From Henriciella sp. AS95 (lineage in GTDB: Bacteria; Pseudomonadota; Alphaproteobacteria; Caulobacterales; Hyphomonadaceae), in contig NZ_JBBMQM010000001.1 in NCBI RefSeq assembly GCF_038900055.1, positions 3,100,001 to 3,164,000 on the forward strand: a DNA stretch of 64,000 bases, given 5' to 3'. Of this stretch, positions 60,277 through 64,000 are shown piece by piece (positions within the stretch are counted from its first letter, which is position 1; each line of letters starts with the position of its first letter). The notes below the pieces were generated by a model, which was not told the origin of the DNA, made no database searches, and was given only the letters and a program-made list of their open reading frames with translations. A program made the position numbers and the translations under genes.

Positions 60277-60871
60277 GCCGTTCGACCAGGTCTCCGGCAC
60301 GATCGCGGCCCTTCCCGCCGCGAATATCGACACCGATGTCATCATGCCGAAAACGTTTCTGAAGGGCATCGACCGGAGCGGGCTGGAGCGCGGCGTGTTT
60401 CATGATTTGCGATTTGATGACCGTGGTGAGCCGCGCCCGGACTTCGTCCTCAACCAGCCGCCGTGGCGGAATGCCCGATTTCTGGTGACGGGCGGGAATT
60501 TCGGCTGTGGATCGAGCCGGGAACATGCCGTCTGGGGCCTTCTACAATTTGGCATCAGGGCGATCATCGCACCGTCCTTTGCGGGCATCTTCTTCGACAA
60601 TTGCGCCCGAAACGGGCTGCTCGCCATCGAAGCTGCCGAAACAGATGTCGGCCATCTGACCGGCTGCGCCCAGGAGGCGCAAACAGTCACCATCAACCTG
60701 CCCGGCCAGGAGATCGAGACGCAGGACCGGACGCTGACTTTCGACATTAGCGAACAGCGCAAGACGATGCTTCTTCAAGGCCTTGATGCGGTCGGCATGA
60801 CTCTGCAACGGCGCAAGGATATCGAAGCGTTCCAGGACCAGTATCTTGCTGACCGGCCATGGCTTGCCTGA
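60266..60871 (+). CDS. Aconitase-family hydratase, small subunit (LeuD/DmdB type)
   Basis: 201-residue small subunit with NIDTDVIMPKTFLKGIDRSG and the substrate loop [18 protein letters not shown], both as in LeuD. I took the ATG at 60266 (MRPEPFDQ), which overlaps the large-subunit stop by 11 bases, instead of the longer open frame from 60209 that lies inside the large-subunit gene. Followed after 22 bases by a 2-hydroxyacid dehydrogenase gene. Confidence 0.87.
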   Translation: MRPEPFDQVSGTIAALPAANIDTDVIMPKTFLKGIDRSGLERGVFHDLRFDDRGEPRPDFVLNQPPWRNARFLVTGGNFGCGSSREHAVWGLLQFGIRAIIAPSFAGIFFDNCARNGLLAIEAAETDVGHLTGCAQEAQTVTINLPGQEIETQDRTLTFDISEQRKTMLLQGLDAVGMTLQRRKDIEAFQDQYLADRPWLA

Positions 60872-60893
60872 TCGAAACTGAGGAATCCAATAC

Positions 60894-61892
60894 ATGAACA
60901 CCCCGCTCCGCAAAGTGGTCGTCACCCAGAAATTCTTTGACGAGGAAGCCATCAACTTTCTCAGGGATCGGAATATTGAGGTGGAGATTGCAACACTGCC
61001 GGACGGCAAGTCCGAAGCTGATCTTGATGTCGGCGATATCGAGAAACTGCTGGCTGGCGCTGGCGGCTGGATCGTTGGCCATGCGCGCATCACCCGTGAT
61101 GTGCTCGCTGCCCTGCCTGATCTTGCCGTGATTTCCCGGCGAGGCGTCGGCTATGAAAAGGTCGATACTGAAGCGGCGAAAGAGATGGGCAAGCTCGTCG
61201 CGATTGCGGCTGGCGGCAATGACGCCTCAGTGGCCGATCAGGTTATCGGCATGATGATCTCACTCGGCCGACGGTTCGAGGAGGCCCACCGGGCGATGAC
61301 GGACGGGAAATGGAGCATCCTTGTGGGGACGGAACTCTATCAGAAGACAGTGGGCATCGTCGGCTTCGGCCGGATCGGGCGCAGTCTTGCAAAACGGCTG
61401 CAGGGTTTCGATGCCGATATCCTGGTCTGTTCGCCGCGCCTCGATCCGGCCGATATCGAGACCTATGGACTGAAACCCGTCGACTTTCAGACCCTTTTGA
61501 AAGAGTCCGACTACATATCCATTCACGCCCCTCTCACGCCTGACACCCGGCACATGTTCGATGCTGACGCCTTCAACGTGATGAAGCCGACGGCAGTGCT
61601 GATAAATACAGCGCGCGGCGGCCTGGTAGACGATACCGCCCTGCTACAGGCACTTGAGACCGGGCGCATCCTTGGTGCTGGTCTCGATGTCTACGAGAGC
61701 GAGAGCAATCCCTCCCTGAAGCCTGTCACTGACGCGTTGATCGCGCGCCATGACGTCATCGCAGCCCCGCATGCAGGGGCATCAACGCACGAAGCGCTAG
61801 CGCGTACGAACATGATTGCCGCCGTCTGCGCGGCCGATGTGATCGACGGCCGCGACCCGCCCCGCCAATGCGTGATCGTCGACGGGCGCTGA
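60894..61892 (+). CDS. D-isomer-specific 2-hydroxyacid dehydrogenase
   Basis: 332-residue NAD-dependent dehydrogenase of the phosphoglycerate/hydroxypyruvate/lactate group. The cofactor fold is VGIVGFGRIGRSLAKRLQGF, and the catalytic Arg, Glu and His are in INTARGGLVDD, LDVYESESNPSL and APHAGASTHEA. It interconverts a 2-hydroxyacid and a 2-ketoacid, for example the product of a hydratase reaction by the preceding pair. It has no serine-biosynthesis ACT domain. Separated from the leuD-like gene by 22 bases with AGGA as ribosome site; probably one operon. Confidence 0.9.
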   Translation: MNTPLRKVVVTQKFFDEEAINFLRDRNIEVEIATLPDGKSEADLDVGDIEKLLAGAGGWIVGHARITRDVLAALPDLAVISRRGVGYEKVDTEAAKEMGKLVAIAAGGNDASVADQVIGMMISLGRRFEEAHRAMTDGKWSILVGTELYQKTVGIVGFGRIGRSLAKRLQGFDADILVCSPRLDPADIETYGLKPVDFQTLLKESDYISIHAPLTPDTRHMFDADAFNVMKPTAVLINTARGGLVDDTALLQALETGRILGAGLDVYESESNPSLKPVTDALIARHDVIAAPHAGASTHEALARTNMIAAVCAADVIDGRDPPRQCVIVDGR

Positions 61893-61959
61893 CAGGGCGC
61901 GGCGCGCACCAGCGTCGGACCGGCGCCGCGCCGCGCCATGCTATTAAGCGCTTCAGCCT

Positions 61960-63339
61960 CTATGCATCGCTCGCCGGTGCCACAGAGGCCCGCGCCTCCA
62001 GTATCTCACGATCCTCCCTATGTGCTTGCCGTGTCAGCGGATAGTTGCGGCACAGAAACGCGCAGAGGGCGAAGACGAGGATCGGCGCAACCGTGAAGAC
62101 CATGATCAGCCCGATCCGGTGGCTCGGGTCGCCCGGCTCTTCGGGATTGAATCCGATCAAGGCCAGAAGCAGGAAACTTATCCCGATCGCCAGCGCCTGG
62201 CCGATCTTGTAGGCCGTGCTCATGAAAGCGAAATAGAAGCCGGCCTTGTTGACGCCTGAGCGTACATCCTCGCGATCCACCTGATCGGCCATCATCGACC
62301 GCAGAAGGGCCTGGGGCGCGCCGAAGCCGATGCCCATGACAGCAATCATGGCAACAAACAGCCAGGTCGGCCCAAATAACAGCACCGGAATGATCATGAT
62401 ATTGCCGGTCAGCGAGTAGAGACACGCAATCATCAGCGCAGTGTGCTTTTCCAGGCGCTTGCTGAACCACAGCCAGAGCGGGATGCCGATTATCGACGCC
62501 ACGAAGAAGACAAGCAGGACGGTGCTCGCACCGCTTTCAAATCCAGCGATACCCCTCGCGACGAAGAGGAAGGTTGCAGCGGTAACGCCAACGCCGACAC
62601 CGGTCGCGATCTCGATCAGGAGGACACGCCACAGCGTCGAATTCTTCAGGCTCGCCGCGATCTCTTTGAGGCTCATCTCCTGGCGCTCGACCTTGACTGG
62701 CGAGATCGTCTTGTCAGGGACAAACACGAAAGCCAGCACGACAGCGGCCGGGAGGGCAAGGATCAGGAACCAGCCCATAACCGAAACTTCGGTATAGGCA
62801 TCGACCTCAAATCGCATACCGACGAGCGCTGGCAGGGCCAGGATGAAAATCGTCCCGCACGCATTGACGATTTCGCGGGCTCCGAACAGGCGCGAGCGGT
62901 CGTCATAGCCCGGCGCCAGGTCAGCGCCCCAGGCCTGGTGGGCTGTCTGCAGGAAGGTCCAGCCGGTGTAGATGATGAGCAGCTGCAGGAGCAGGAAACC
63001 CGCACTCGCCTGGCCGCCCCGTTCCGGCATAAACAGGAAGAAGGCGGTGATGCACATCATCGGAATACTGACGGCGATCCACGCCTTTCGCCGGCCATGG
63101 CGCCACTGATACCGGTCGACGACAATGCCGACGATCGGGTCCGAGATGACGTCCCAGACGCGGGCGATCATGAAGACGATGCCCACCGCCGCCAGACCAA
63201 GTCCCGCCTGACTCGCATAAAGCGGCGGCAAGTAGGTCGTCACTGGCAAGCCGACGGCCACGATCGGGAAGGTCAGACTGCAATAGGCGAGCAGCCGAAA
63301 GAGCGGCAGGCGGTGATTTGGGTCTTTTGGCGGGTTCAT
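61960..63339 (-). CDS. GPH-family cation symporter (MFS-like)
   Basis: 459-residue, about 12-helix transporter of the glycoside-pentoside-hexuronide:cation symporter family: IARVWDVISDPIVGIVVD near the second helix is the usual signature, followed by RHGRRKAWI. Central helices are separated by a polar loop (about 215-240). The gene is last in a minus-strand unit with the class II aldolase upstream (22-base gap). It may import a sugar acid or related compound; no evidence ties it to the catabolic locus. Confidence 0.87.
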   Translation of the reverse strand: MNPPKDPNHRLPLFRLLAYCSLTFPIVAVGLPVTTYLPPLYASQAGLGLAAVGIVFMIARVWDVISDPIVGIVVDRYQWRHGRRKAWIAVSIPMMCITAFFLFMPERGGQASAGFLLLQLLIIYTGWTFLQTAHQAWGADLAPGYDDRSRLFGAREIVNACGTIFILALPALVGMRFEVDAYTEVSVMGWFLILALPAAVVLAFVFVPDKTISPVKVERQEMSLKEIAASLKNSTLWRVLLIEIATGVGVGVTAATFLFVARGIAGFESGASTVLLVFFVASIIGIPLWLWFSKRLEKHTALMIACLYSLTGNIMIIPVLLFGPTWLFVAMIAVMGIGFGAPQALLRSMMADQVDREDVRSGVNKAGFYFAFMSTAYKIGQALAIGISFLLLALIGFNPEEPGDPSHRIGLIMVFTVAPILVFALCAFLCRNYPLTRQAHREDREILEARASVAPASDA

Positions 63340-63361
63340 GTGATGCGTCTCGGTTCAGACC

Positions 63362-64000
63362 TTAGCGGTCGAAGCCGGGATTCTCCCGCTTCAGCCGACG
63401 CAGAAGAGCAGGCCAGACCAGCATGTCAGCGGCCTTCGACATGCTGCGAGACTGTTGCTCCACGACGGTCTGGACCTCGCCCTGCGGCGTCACAAGCTTG
63501 TCACTGCCCTGCGCAGCGATCTGGATCGAGCATGAGCGTTCGAGAAAGTACATGAAGGTAAAGGCAGACCCAACCGTATCGCCCACAGCCATCGTGCCGT
63601 GATTGCGCAGGATCATGACATTGCTGTCGCCAAGGTCGGCCACGAGACGCGGGCGCTCGTCATGGTCGAGCGCGACACCTTCATAGTCATGATAGGCAAG
63701 CTGGCCGTTCAACAACATGGCCGTCTGATTGGTTGGCAGCAGGCCTTCTTCCTGACAGGAGACGGCTACCCCGTCGACCGTGTGCAGATGCAGGACGCAA
63801 TTGGCATCCTCGCGCGCGTCATGCACGGCCGAATGGATCGTGAAGCCGGCGGGATTTACGATTGCATCTGAGGCATCGACCTTCTGGCCGTCGAGATCGA
63901 CCTTGACGAGGGAAGACGCCGTGATCTCCTCAAACAGCCATCCATAGGGATTGATCAGGAAGTGATGTTCTGGCCCGGGCACCCGAGCGGAAATGTGCGT
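63362..64000 (-). CDS. Class II aldolase/adducin family protein, 5' part cut by window end
   Basis: About 213 residues of a class II aldolase/adducin-type protein; the reading frame stays open to base 64000, so the true start lies beyond. Zinc-site histidines are in VLHLHTVDG and ILRNHGTMAVGD, with the catalytic Glu region in LINPYGWLFEEITAS. The family includes L-fuculose-phosphate, L-ribulose-phosphate and other aldolases or decarboxylases; the adducin-like branch (DGVAVSCQEEGLLPTNQTAM) is suggested. A methionine codon at 63982 occurs within the domain and is not the start. Likely cotranscribed with the GPH transporter. Confidence 0.83.
   Translation of the reverse strand, partial: THISARVPGPEHHFLINPYGWLFEEITASSLVKVDLDGQKVDASDAIVNPAGFTIHSAVHDAREDANCVLHLHTVDGVAVSCQEEGLLPTNQTAMLLNGQLAYHDYEGVALDHDERPRLVADLGDSNVMILRNHGTMAVGDTVGSAFTFMYFLERSCSIQIAAQGSDKLVTPQGEVQTVVEQQSRSMSKAADMLVWPALLRRLKRENPGFDR

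Noticed and set aside
1..64000. CRISPR arrays, tandem repeats, phage genes
   Set aside because: No regularly spaced direct repeats, cas genes, integrase or capsid-type genes were found.

Overview
The window looks like chromosomal DNA of an alphaproteobacterium with moderately high GC. The evidence is a TonB-dependent receptor with a typical N-terminus, an IS6-type transposase remnant of the kind common in alphaproteobacteria, and dusA plus a GAF-PAS-GGDEF-EAL gene as core genes at the left end. The species cannot be named. No tRNA, rRNA or CRISPR array was seen.

Layout. 1-3645 is ordinary core sequence (partial tauE-like gene, dusA, a cyclic-di-GMP enzyme). From about 4.1 kb to 58.2 kb there is one very large catabolic locus, bounded on both sides by IS6-family transposase remnants in the same orientation (3816-3935 and 58389-58722). 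Its transcription units are: VOC/MDR/leuCD-like/enoyl-CoA hydratase (4142-9112, +); prpD-like/CoA ligase/amidase (13237-9096, -); a GntR regulator (13384-14100, +); citE-like/maoC/acyl-CoA dehydrogenase/two CoA-transferases (18997-14120, -); RedY-like/SDR/deacetylase (21185-19135, -); VOC/SDR/DUF1330 (23383-21307, -); a TonB receptor (25727-23463, -); divergent MFS (-) and tandem hydrolase/MFS/FAD oxidase/bicupin (+) around 27.2 kb; VOC/hydrolase/membrane protein/unknown (36175-32993, -); CoA-transferase/leuCD-like (39586-36258, -), divergent from HMG-CoA-lyase-like/cysteine hydrolase/two deacetylases/isocitrate-lyase-like (39664-43967, +); FAD oxidase/MDR/hyuA/hyuB (50815-44178, -); methyltransferase/small protein/flavoprotein (53874-50916, -); MDR/prpD/racemase-like (57197-54100, -); and a second GntR regulator (58152-57370, -). 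To the right of the IS remnant lie a third leuCD-like pair, a 2-hydroxyacid dehydrogenase, a GPH-type transporter and a class II aldolase cut by the window end.

Regulation. A 16-bp inverted repeat (consensus GTTATA-N4-TATAAC; G1, T5, A6, A12 and T13 invariant in ten sites) lies a short distance upstream of nearly every unit between 4 and 58 kb, including the GntR gene at 58152. A different palindrome (TGTCCGGACA core) occurs only at the prpD-like start (13225-13238) and twice upstream of the citE-like operon (19017-19048), around the other GntR gene. So the locus appears to be two nested regulons, each with its own GntR/UTRA regulator.

Function (inference). The gene set resembles ring-opening and breakdown of an N-heterocyclic (imide, lactam or pyrrolinone) compound taken up by the TonB receptor. 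NodB-fold amidohydrolases (allantoinase / cyclic-imide hydrolase type), a maleamate-amidase-like cysteine hydrolase and an ATP-dependent hydantoinase/oxoprolinase would open rings and release nitrogen. LeuCD-type hydratases with an isocitrate-lyase-family lyase would process the alkyl-maleate product, as in the dimethylmaleate branch of anaerobic nicotinate catabolism. CoA-transferases, acyl-CoA dehydrogenase, MaoC hydratase and CitE/HMG-CoA lyases would finish branched dicarboxylates. The true substrate is unknown.
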